Source: Aptenodytes patagonicus (Eukaryota > Chordata > Aves > Sphenisciformes > Spheniscidae). From it: a DNA stretch of 64,000 nucleotides. Of the stretch, positions 25,169-35,000 are shown one piece after another; the first letter of the stretch is position 1, and each line of letters begins with the position of its first letter. The position numbers were made by a program, and so were the translations under genes. The DNA lies in contig NC_134952.1 in assembly GCF_965638725.1 (NCBI RefSeq), forward strand, positions 57,390,065 through 57,454,064, read 5' to 3'. The notes under the pieces are model-generated. The model worked only from the letters and a program-made list of their open reading frames with translations, did not search any database and was not told where the DNA came from.

Positions 25169-26983
25169 TCATGTGCACTTGACTTCGTCTGGATCTTTGG
25201 ATAGTTGTTCATTGTTCAGGTCATCATAAATCACCTCCAGCACAGCTAATTCTCTCAGAAACTGGATACCCTTCTCCATGGTGGCCCATTTGCTTGGGCG
25301 ACATATGACATCTTCCTTAAAGGGATACCTTTCCTTCACGCTTGACAAGAGTCGCCTCCAAAGGCTGAGGATACGTGTCCCTTTTCCAATTGCTTTATCA
25401 ATGCCCCCTTCCCTAGAAAGGGATCCCAGCTGCTTGGCTTCCCTACCCTCTAATTCCAGGCTACTGGCCCCATTATCCCAGCATCGGAGCAGCCAGGTGA
25501 CAATATGCTCACCTGGATGACGGCTGAAATCTTTTCGTATATCTCGCAGCTCACTCAGGGATAGAGATCGGGTGGTCACTGCCTCATTTATGAGTTCTTC
25601 CTCTTCCTCCTCCCCGGTCAGCGGCCGGCTCTCCTCCTCCCGTTCTCGTGATGGCCCTTCTCCAGGGTAGTCGTACAGTTCTTCCTCCAGTTCCCTTTTA
25701 GAAGAAGCTTCTTCCTCCCTTACTAAACGAGCCGACTTCCGCTTCCAAAATTTCTTCTTGTGTACAGGGGCGACTGATACCGGCACAGGCTGGTTCTTTG
25801 GTTCAGCCACAGGGCCTGTTGCCGGGGTTGGAGTGGCTGCAGTGCATGTCGCCGGGGTTGGAGTGGCCGCAGTGCAAGTGCATGTCACTGGAGTCTGAGT
25901 GGCCGCAGGGCCTGTTGCTGGGGTTGGAGTGGCCGCAGTGCATGTCGCTGGGGTTGGAGTGGCCGCAGGGCCTGTCACCGGGATTGGAGTGGCTGCAGGG
26001 CCTGTCGCCGGGGTCGGAGTGGCTGCAGGGCCTGTCACTGGGATTGGAGTGGCCGCAGTGCGTGTTGCCCGGGTTTGAGTGGCCGCAGGGCCTGTTGCCG
26101 GCGTCTGGGTAGCTGCAGTGCGTGTTGCCCGGGTTTGAGTGGCCGCAGGGCCTGTTGCCGGGGTCTGAGTGGCTGCACGGCATGTCGCTGGGGTCGGAGT
26201 GGCCGCAGGGCGCGTTGCCCGGGTCTGAGTGGCCACAGTGTGTGTCATTTTACTGTCAGAGCCAGAGACCTTCTCTTCCCTTTGAGGGCACTGAATGGTG
26301 TTGAACAGGGCTCGGTAGGCGTGGGCCAGGCCCCAGCACGTTGCAATGATCTGCATCTCTCTGGAGTTGCCAGGGTGACAGCATACTTTGTCCAAATATT
26401 CTACTAACTTTTCAGGATTCTGCACTTGCTCAGGGGTGAAGTTCCAAAACACTGGGGGTGCCCATTGGCCTAGGTACTTGCCCATCTTGTCCCACACACC
26501 CTGCCACTCACAATTATTCAGCCTTGGGGCAGATCTCTGGATGATATTCTTAAATTGCTTACCAACTTTAGACAAAACCGAAACAGTATTCCCAAGAAGT
26601 ATTAATAGAAGTATCTTAACTGCCCAAGGATGTTCAAAATACTGAAAAATTACTGTAATGAAAGAGGAAACATCATAGAAGAAGGTAGTGACACTGCCAT
26701 TCTGTATTTCCTCCGTAAAAAAACTCTCAGAAAAGTTACTGCAATTGCTAGTTGTCTCCACAAAATGGTCTCCGTGGAACAGTAACGGCTTCATTGCGAA
26801 GTTTACATACCACACTAACGTCAAGGTCAATGTTCTAAAAACAAACCTCACAAGCGAGACATTACTATTCACTGCAGACCACAGCAAACTGCAAAACCCA
26901 ACACCAATCTTTAACATGTACAGCAGGAAAAAGAGCGCGATGCAGATTATACAAATCAGTATCGAGAACAGAGAAACCAACAT
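25169..26983 (-). pseudogene. gag: Proviral gag, N-terminal 604 codons, membrane-type N-terminus
   Basis: The start is ATG at 26983. The frame is closed by TAG at 26998-26996 just upstream, so no longer N-terminus exists. Residues 1-33 are strongly hydrophobic (MLVSLFSILICIICIALFFL...), and further hydrophobic segments lie at about 43-63 and 99-137. Between them are the sequons N80-C-S, N83-F-S and N95-G-S. Residues 160-235 form a Trp/Cys-containing globular-looking part (WAPPVFWNFTPEQVQNPEKL). Residues 250-391 are 14 ten-residue repeats. Residues 404-465 are basic, then very acidic. From about 472 the capsid-like region begins (SELRDIRKDFSRHPGEHIVT, WLLRCWDNG). The frame ends at TGA 25171-25169 inside that region. 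Gag builds the particle. A membrane-spanning N-terminus instead of a myristoylated matrix is unusual. I identify it as gag by position and by the capsid-like part. Confidence 0.88.
25811..26236 (-). repeat. 30-bp tandem repeat in gag (14 units)
   Basis: Fourteen units of 30 bp encode 10-residue repeats of the type AATPTPATGP / AATQTRATRT. One unit (near 25870) is 6 bp longer. Because the unit is a multiple of three, all other frames over the block also stay open and repetitive, which explains the overlapping open frames on both strands here. Confidence 0.95.
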
Positions 26984-27085
26984 TGTGACCCACAACTACT
27001 AACAAATATAAGTTCCTTAATACACTCCAGTTAACCTGTTATTATCTCAAACCCTTCGTGCCCCACGTTGGGCGCCAAAAAGGAC
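26984..27085 (-). other. Proviral untranslated leader
   Basis: Only about 100 bases separate the 5' LTR from the gag ATG. They hold the primer-binding site and an AT-rich stretch. There is little room for an extended packaging structure, so packaging signals may reach into gag. Confidence 0.8.
27060..27077 (-). other. Primer-binding site, tRNA-Lys(1,2) type
   Basis: On the minus strand TGGCGCCCAACGTGGGGC matches the 18-base site complementary to the 3' end of tRNA-Lys(1,2), the type used by foamy viruses and some lenti- and betaretroviruses. It starts eight bases (GTCCTTTT) after the end of the 5' LTR, a longer gap than usual. Confidence 0.9.
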
Positions 27086-27641
27086 TGTCGTGGTTTAATT
27101 TCAGTTGGCAACTAAGCACCACGCAGCCGCTTGCTCACTCCCCCCCACCCGGTGGGATGGGGGAGAGAATTGGAAGAGCACAAGTTAGAAAAACTCGTGG
27201 GTCGAGATAAAAACAGTTTAATAATTGAAATAAAATGATAATAATAATATGATAATAATAATAATACACAAAACAAGTGATGCACAGTACAATTGCTCAC
27301 CACCCGCCGACCGATGCCCAGCCAGTCCCCGAGCAGCGGCCCCCCCGGCCAGCTTTCCCCAGTTTATGTACTGAGCAGGACGTCACACGGTATGGAATGT
27401 CCCTTTGGCCAGTTTGGGTCAGCTGTCCTGGCTGTGCCCCCTCCCAGCTTCTTGTGCACCTCCAGCCTTCTCAGTCGGTAGAGCATGGGAAGCTGAAAAG
27501 TCCTTGGCTAGTGTAAGCACTACTTAGCAACAACTAAAACATCGGTGCGTTATCAACTTTGTTCTCATCCTAAATCCAAAATACAGCACTGTACCAGCTA
27601 CTAGGAAGGAAATTAACTCTATCCCTGCCGAAACCAGGACA
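27086..27641 (-). repeat. 5' LTR of the provirus
   Basis: A 556-bp LTR with the same structure as the left copy. By eye it differs at nine sites, including in the CRE. It would drive the proviral transcript leftward. The ATTAAA polyadenylation signal is at 27222-27217. Confidence 0.95.
27363..27385 (-). promoter_or_regulatory. 5' LTR core promoter, CRE altered
   Basis: The TATA-like TACATAAA is at 27370-27363. The CRE position (27378-27385) reads GGACGTCA on the plus strand, so one half of the palindrome is changed relative to the 3' LTR. The driving LTR thus has the weaker site. Confidence 0.55.
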
Positions 27642-27646
27642 ATGCC
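27642..27646. repeat. Target-site duplication, right copy (ATGCC)
   Basis: Exact repeat of 20386-20390, immediately outside the right LTR edge. Confidence 0.93.
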
Positions 27647-30600
27647 CTATACTAGATAATTGTGAAAAGAGGCAATTGGCGCTTTTTTTTTTTTTTTTTT
27701 TGCCTTTTGCTTTTCTAGATGACAGAGAGAAGAGGGAAAGACAGTTATAATGGCAAAAGTAGCTAGGGTGTCCTCACGCTCACAAAAGTGTAGGTTCACA
27801 CCATGCAGTGCAGTGCCAACTTGTAGGCTTTGGGCTGCTGATCCTGGGTGGCAGGTAACCATTGGGGTGAATTCCATCGAATTGGGGCAAAATGCATGAA
27901 TTTTGTGCTGCTCTGAAAGAGCTGAAGCCAGTGCAGTGTCTGAGTGCAGTTGTCCACTAACAGTTGTGTTATGCCCTTGAGTCTGTTCCCCTCATCTCCC
28001 CCCCCCACGGCAGGCTAAGCATCCCTTCCCAGCAGTGCGCTACTACAGACTTCCTTCCACTGGCTGTGCTGGTTACAGCAAAGGCAACAAAAGTATGTGC
28101 TTAGTAGGACACTGGAGTAACTTCGTCAGTTTTATAGAAATTTCTAAAAAAAAAAACCAACTGCAAAATATCTTTCACTAGGTTAAATTGCTTTTCTTGG
28201 ACCTTGGACTCCTGGCATTTTTTTGGAATAACATGTACTTCTTGCTGTTAAGACTGAATTTCATTTCTGTTACAATTGGCAACACAGCATTTAGAGTTAT
28301 TAAGAAAGTATCCATTGCTACAGTCCAATATGGTAGAGGGTCTGAAACATTGTTGACTTTTATCCTACGAAATACAAAGAGTGAAAGTAAACTGCGGTAA
28401 GAAAAAATAACCTATTTTGTAATTCTAAAACCATGAAGGGAGGCGATCTTTTATCTTTTCTGTTCTGATTATAAGTTAAGTAAGAGCATGATTTACCTCT
28501 GATGAAGACCATGGCTACCATTGATGTTAGTAGACACTGGATTAGCCTAAAAAGATAACAAGAGAAGTGGTTCACAGTTCACATTCAGTCTTTGAACTCT
28601 GCTGTTAGAACTTACATAACAAGATACAAATAACAAAATATTAGAAAATGCCTTGTAGAAATGAAAGCATTCAAGATGCCCTGATATCTTTATCCTGGTA
28701 AATGGTCAATACTGCCATGCTCTGCTTTACAAAGCATGTCTTATCTGTACAGCAAACTGTGACCGAGTGAGGGGCCACCCTGGTTCGCACTCGCAGCCCA
28801 CCCCAAGAAGGAAAGAAGAAAAAGGTTTGCATGTGGTCCACACAGCTGCCGTGCAGAGGAAAAGACAAAAGCTCAAATCTGCCGATATGAAGTCTAAATG
28901 ACTAAACTCACTAAACTTTCCAGTTTTGCAAGGCATAATAGCGAATGTAATAGAAATGAGAACAGCATCTGGGAAGATGGAAACATGAAACAGTTGCAAG
29001 ACGGTTGTTTCCTTTTCAGCCCTGATATCAGTGCCTGATGATAAAGACTGCTAAAATGAACTTTCCTGGTCTTGCAATCTTTGAAAGGAAGAAACCATGC
29101 TTGGTTTGCTGGTTAACGACTAAGATACCAAAATATTTTAAAATTAAATAGGAGTCTTCACTTAGAGACTGTTAGAATATCAGAACAAATTTAAATTTAT
29201 ATTTTTGTATTTATGTATATTTATATTTAATACTTGATTTTATTATATTTCTATGCTTATATAAATTTAGATTGTTGATGATAACCCACATAAATAGAAA
29301 GCCAAATGTAAGAACTAATCTCTATCAAATTCCTATGTTCTACCTCCCTATTACTAAAAATATTTCTAGATCGGCCAGTGGTAGTTGGCCACCAGAGGGA
29401 GCCTGCACAACTTCAAAAATTGCGGAAAGTCCGGAAGATTGACGAAAGAAAAAAAGGCTACATTACTTGTATAGAGACTGAAGAGGACAAGTTAAGTTAT
29501 TTTCAGGTTCCACAGAAACGTTTCACATAGAACCCAGGCTTCATGTGACATAATTTTGCTGCTTCGGTGTGGAAAAGATAGGAAGCTATTCAAAGTGAAT
29601 GAAGACATTGAAAAAAGTTGCAGTAAGCATGTGAGAAAGGGGACAATAAACAGCTAACTAGTTCAGCTTCATATAAAACGAGTAAAATAGGAAAAGAGTA
29701 ATTTATAACGTTAATTCCATCATATTCCTGTTTCTGTTCTGTCTGTGTAGGGCCTAATCTGCCTACAGTGGAAGTCATTTCAGAAAAGGAGTTCTCTCAT
29801 TTTGTATAGGCACAAGTATGGACAATATGGGTATAATGAATAAGAAACAAAGCAACGGACTCTCTGTACTTATACTTCTCCAAATATTTGATATTGCTTC
29901 CATAAATGTCTTCATGAATGAGAAAAAATACTTCTGATTATTCTAAAAATAAGAAAACTGAACATGCCTTGAGAATAAATTTACAACTTACATCCGCTGG
30001 TCAGATTTGCTTCTCTGAAGAAGATCGCTGTCCTTTTGGATACCTTGTATTTATAGTCATAGCATTCTAAACGCATTCAGTGGCTTCTTCTCAAGCAACC
30101 CTGTGAAATGCCAAGTTGACATTTATGAAATTGGTAAGATTTATGGAACATTCTTTCAGAACAAATTAGAAATTTCCTGTGATGACTTTATTGGAAAACG
30201 ATCAAAGAAACATCTCTCAATATTATTAATATTGATGTTGTTATGATGGCAACTGTGTATTTTGCTGCAGAACATGGGAATGAAGAAACATCAAAAGGGA
30301 AGTGGGGAAAGGGGGCAAGAGACAAAGGATGGAAGGGAAATGAGGCAAATGGGAGGGGGGTCACTCTAGGTAATCAAACTGACCAGAAACTATGTGCAGT
30401 GGTAAAAGAGGAAACAAAAAGGACAATGTGCATGTGAGATGTCTGCATCTTGAATTTGACCTATTACACAACATCCACCAGTGAAACTACTAGTGGCTTC
30501 TGACACCTCACCAGGTGATCAAGATACCTGAATTTAGGTATCTTGAATTCCAACTTCAGTGCCAATATGACTATTCTTGCTGACTGCAACAGATGCAATA

Positions 30601-31431
30601 TGAATAGATGGCCACACACTCCCTCCCTGCTTGTCACAGAGGGCAATTAAGCTCATTAGAGGTCTCCATCCAGGCTATGATTTCTGCTCAATCCAGTAAC
30701 TGTTGGATGTATGGCAAAAGTCAAAAGATGTATGTCTTGGGCCTGACAATTACTGGGAACGAAAGTACTGGGGTATCCTACAGTCAAGTGTCTTCACTCA
30801 CACCTTTGACTCCAGCTACTGGTAGGCTACCATAAAATTGTGCTTGCTTACACTATTTTTGTAAGTCCTCAAGTCCTTTATATATCTTTCCCAATGTCAT
30901 CCCACAATATAAATGTCTCAGGTAATTGGAAAAATTGCCACAGGTCATAAGAAATTGAAAGGTTTGGTTTCTCACTTCTACACTTTTGAAGAAATAGCCA
31001 CTATAATTGGGTCAGTTTGCCAGTTATGAGTTTCAATCTGTTGGGAAACTATAATTTCAAGCATATTTCTTCCATTTCTCACCACCTACAACAGCATGGA
31101 TTGGCAGAAGGAGCAATACAGGGAGCTAAGAAGCTTCTATTAAAAAAAAAAGGTCTGATATTACCTCATCCTAACTACAGGATATCCCTTGTGCAGTGAC
31201 TAGAACAGCCTCAGTTTAATTGCTTCTGCAACTTTGCCAATTTACTGTGTTATTGGAAAATCTCATAGTATTTGATACTTTTTTCTTAAGGGCCAAGTAC
31301 TGCAGTCAGTAGAGTCCATGAGAATCTCAGTTGTCACTTCTAAAGAAACTGAAGCTTCTGCATGGTGCAGTTCTGATTTACCTCTAAGAGCATCCAGGAT
31401 TAGAAAGTAATTAGAATCAAACAGCGCTTGC
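27647..31431. other. Non-coding stretch with poly-T run and AT-rich block
   Basis: A run of 19 T lies at 27683-27701. A block of nearly pure A/T with TATTTATAT motifs lies at about 29190-29280. A CTCF-like motif is at 29389-29402. No gene or identified transposon otherwise. Confidence 0.6.
29389..29402 (+). promoter_or_regulatory. CTCF-like motif
   Basis: CCACCAGAGGGAGC matches the known CTCF core at 13 of 14 degenerate positions. A one-mismatch match is expected about once by chance in a window this size by my rough estimate, so occupancy is unproven. Confidence 0.35.
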
Positions 31432-31436
31432 ACATT

Positions 31437-32028
31437 TGTCCTGGTTTCAGCAGGGATAGAGTTAATTTCCTTCCTAGTAGCTGGTACAGTGCTGTGTTTT
31501 GGATTTAGGGTGAGAACAATGTTGATAACACACCGATGTTTTAGTTGTTGCTAGGTAATGCTTACACTAGCCAAGGACTTTTCAGCTTCCCATGCTCTAC
31601 CGACTGAGAAGGCCGGAGGTGCACAAGAAGCTGGGAGGGGGCACAGCCAGGACAGCTGACCCAAACTGGCCAAAGGGATATTCCATACCATGTGACATCA
31701 TGCTCGGTATATAAAGCTGGGGGAAGAAGAAGGAAGGGGGGGATGTTTGGAGTGATGGCATTTGTCTTCCCAAGTAACCATTACGCGTGATGGAGCCCTG
31801 CTTTCCTGGAGATGGCTGAACACCTGCCTGCCGATGGGAAGGAGTGAATGAATTCCTTGTTTTGCTTTGCTTGCGTGTGCAGCTTTTGCTTTACCTATTA
31901 AACTGTCTTTATCTCAACCCATGAGTTTTTTCACTTTTACCCTTCCGATTCTCTCCCCCATCCCACCGGGGGGGAGTGAGCGAGCAGCTGCGTGATGCTC
32001 AGTTGCCGACTGAGGTTAAACCACGACA
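31437..32028 (+). mobile_element. Solo LTR, related ERVL-like subfamily
   Basis: A 592-bp LTR running from TGTCCTGG to CCACGACA on the plus strand, flanked by ACATT at 31432-31436 and again at 32029-32033. No internal proviral sequence adjoins it, so it is the product of LTR-LTR recombination. The U3 (to about 31715) and the last 130 bases (from about 31897) match the LTRs of the provirus at 20391-27641. The middle 180 bases do not. Confidence 0.95.
31693..31715 (+). promoter_or_regulatory. Solo LTR core promoter
   Basis: TGACATCA (31693-31700) stands at the place of the CRE palindrome. TATATAAA (31708-31715) is a canonical TATA box, better than the TACATAAA of the provirus. The ATTAAA polyadenylation signal follows at 31897-31902. 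It could start plus-strand transcripts. Confidence 0.55.
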
Positions 32029-32033
32029 ACATT

Positions 32034-35000
32034 TTAAGTTTCATGTGATTCTTTGGGGCCAGACACATGCTGTGCATTTCCTCTCTGCCTGTTTGATCTT
32101 CTGATGATTTTCAGTTTTCATTGCTGGAGATGGTGATGCAGGACTGATACAGCACTGACAGCCACATGGACCATGTTTTACCCAAAGCAATCCAGGGTTC
32201 GGAGCCTCCGAGGGGTGACAAACACCACGCAGAGGATTTCTTAGACTTTTTCCTTCTGACTCTTCTGACGGACATTTCAAGTGGCCAAGTTACAAATGGA
32301 AGAAAAGCACTCAAAAACTTTACAGAAAACAAAAGAATGCAGGCATGGGCTTTGCACTGAGCATTTTAGTTGTTGCATCGGAAGACCTTATACTGTTCAG
32401 ATCAAACAAAAGATTTGACTCAGGGAAGTCAGTGGTATCTTCAGTTCCTACTTTCCCAATCCAGTAATAAAAGTACTCATAAGGATGTAAAGGAGGTATT
32501 TTAAGGGCCCTAAATCACCTGAATACAAGCCTGTGCATTTGGGATCTGACATCATGGCCACTTTGCAGTGAGGCATTCATCTCTCTTCACCCAGATGCTT
32601 CTTTGCACACTTAGTATGTTTTACAGGGTCCTTTTGTTCTCTCCCCTGCACTAAGTAAGACACTGAAATGTTGTGTCACAGTGTCCCACATAACACACAA
32701 CAGCCTTGCTACAGCCATGTAACCCACTTAAATAAAAAGCAGCATTTTTCAAATAGGGAAAAACAGCAAGAAGTTAATTTTAAAACTTATTCATTTGGAG
32801 CTTCAATTTAATATTCTTTGTTACCTGTAATGTTTGAATAATCAGATTATCTCCTGAGGCCTGCAGTAGTTTCACAGCACAAATTGTACTGGTAGCTCGG
32901 GACTTGGGTTGGAGTTCCTAACTCTTTAAGTTAGAGATAAACTCTTTAAGTTTAAACCCTTCACATCACTTGTGACCTAAGTATTTCAATGTGCTGCTAT
33001 GTTTTGATATTCAAATTGTATTTGCATATATTTTTAGTATTTATACAAGAATGTCCAACTGAGACGCAACGTTTTGTTGATAGGAACATCTGCTGGGTTC
33101 CATTACAACATACTAATAATGGGAACATGCCTGCTGTATTTAAAAAATATAGGAGTTTTTCCCTATGGTTTAATTGGAATGGAAAGTGGAGAGAATACGG
33201 TCTTCACTGAGTAAGGAGGTAACTCAGCAAAGGAGATGCATGTGTGTGCTTCATAAAGGTATCACTTCTCTTTCCAAATATAAAGTGGCAGCTTTGGATG
33301 TGGGAAGGAGTGCTATGTCTATTCATTTAAAAATATGGCCAATATTTATAGCATTCATGTATTCTCATTTTTAGATCTCTACTTAAAGATAATTGTCTAC
33401 CATATACAAAATTCTAACTGCTTAACCCAAAATTATTTTCCTCTTCAATTTTTAGAGAATAAACAGGAGAGACACATAAAATCAGGATGTGTAACCGAAA
33501 ATCCTGTGTGCATATACGTACACCACATCTATGCAGTATCCACAGATGTACATAAATCTATGTACATGGTGTCGACATCTTACAAGGAACAAAATAAATA
33601 TGTAAAAGTACTTAGAAAGGGTCAATTAAAAAAAAAAACAACCACCTCTAATGTATTTCAATTCTGAACTGCCTTGATTTTATTTAATCAAAGATATAGG
33701 AGGAAAACAATCTGTTACAAGGCTCTACGATACTTTCAAGGTATTGCCTGAACATGTGGCCCGGATATGAAATAGGCAGTATGTGTGATGTGACATGAGT
33801 TTAGCTGGCAAGAAATGCACCAAGGTATTCATGAGCAACATAGCAATTAAAGCATAAAAAATGGCTGCCACTGAAACCATTATTCTGCAAACACCATTTG
33901 TTCTACACAATTGTTTCAGAAATGTTTTAAGGAAGTTTTTATATATACATATGTATGTACGTATATGTATATATGTGTGTATAAGAATTTTTAATACATA
34001 CATATACATATATTTTTATATTTCGACATTTAATTTTGCATCCTTCTGCATGCAAAGCCAGCTACAGGTCTAAAGGACTGATCCAATATATGCTAACACC
34101 GACAAGAATCTCTCCACTGTTTTCAGTGGACTTGGTTAACTACATTGGTTTCAAAAGGAGAGAAAAAGGATAATCAATAAAGCACACCAAAATTCCAGAA
34201 AGAACAGTTGTCTGGAACACAAGTATGCCATTGTTTTTAGGTTTACTGTTGCCTGGCTTTTTAAGCTAAATCTTTCATTTCTAGTTGCTTTAATCAAACA
34301 CTAGGAAACAGACATTGCACCATAGCTTCCACCTAGGCTGTCTGCCTCAATAATAATTATTATTATTTCTCGTAAAGCAGCACTAGCCACAACCAGAGAC
34401 AAAAAACGTTTGACTAAATGGCTCCTCAGTGTGCACCATAATTCTAATTTTGGTGATAAAAACCTGGATCTAGCTTTGAGGATTTCAAATATACAATATT
34501 GCACACAGTTGCTGCGCATCATGTCTCATCTTCCCTGTTCTGCACAAACATAATGGGTGAAAGGGCTCAGAGGAACAATTGTTTGTTTTCTACACTATAA
34601 AAGTCAGCAACTACTGCCTTTACTTTGTAGCTTTTATTGCATTACTTGCTTGGTGTCCAATAATCCCTATGAGCCATGATGCTGGAGTTTCACATCTCTG
34701 AGCCACTTTCACACAGCCCACACACCACTCGGCATCCTGCTGCCACAATAGTTATTTCCAAAAACCTGTTTTGAAACAGTATATTTAAAAGGCAAGCCCC
34801 ACAGAACTGTACTGTACTAACAGAAAGCACAGCACGATTTATTCTGAAGCATGGGAACATGACAAGAAAGTCAGCATTGCCTGAATCCTTTGATTTTTTT
34901 ATCGGCACATGCACCATAAAACTCTACACGAGAATGAAAGTTGCATAAACTGTTTGCTTATAGGATACTAAAGTAGGTGGTGCGAAATATGGCTCCATTA

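Larger units (their letters stand above)
20391..27641 (-). mobile_element. Full-length env-less ERVL-like provirus
   Basis: The element is 7251 bp, transcribed right to left. Order in its own direction: 5' LTR (27641-27086), primer-binding site, gag, protease, reverse transcriptase, RNase H, integrase, polypurine tract, 3' LTR (20946-20391). Both ends have TG...CA termini and are flanked by ATGCC. The LTRs differ at nine positions out of 556, eight of them transitions, so the insertion is fairly recent. The 5-bp duplication, absence of env, and the pol motif set fit class III elements. Coding lesions by my reading are TGA at 25171-25169, TAA at 24457-24455, a frameshift in the C-run 24407-24413, TGA at 24057-24055, TGA at 22581-22579 and a frameshift near 22470. 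It is therefore non-autonomous now. I see no dUTPase or accessory gene. Confidence 0.95.

Noticed and set aside
25798..26407. Open frames on the plus strand and in a second minus frame over the gag repeat, with Cys/His-rich or Gly/Leu/Trp-rich repeats resembling a zinc-binding or structural protein
   Set aside because: They are shadows of the 30-bp tandem repeat, which is a multiple of three and keeps every frame open.
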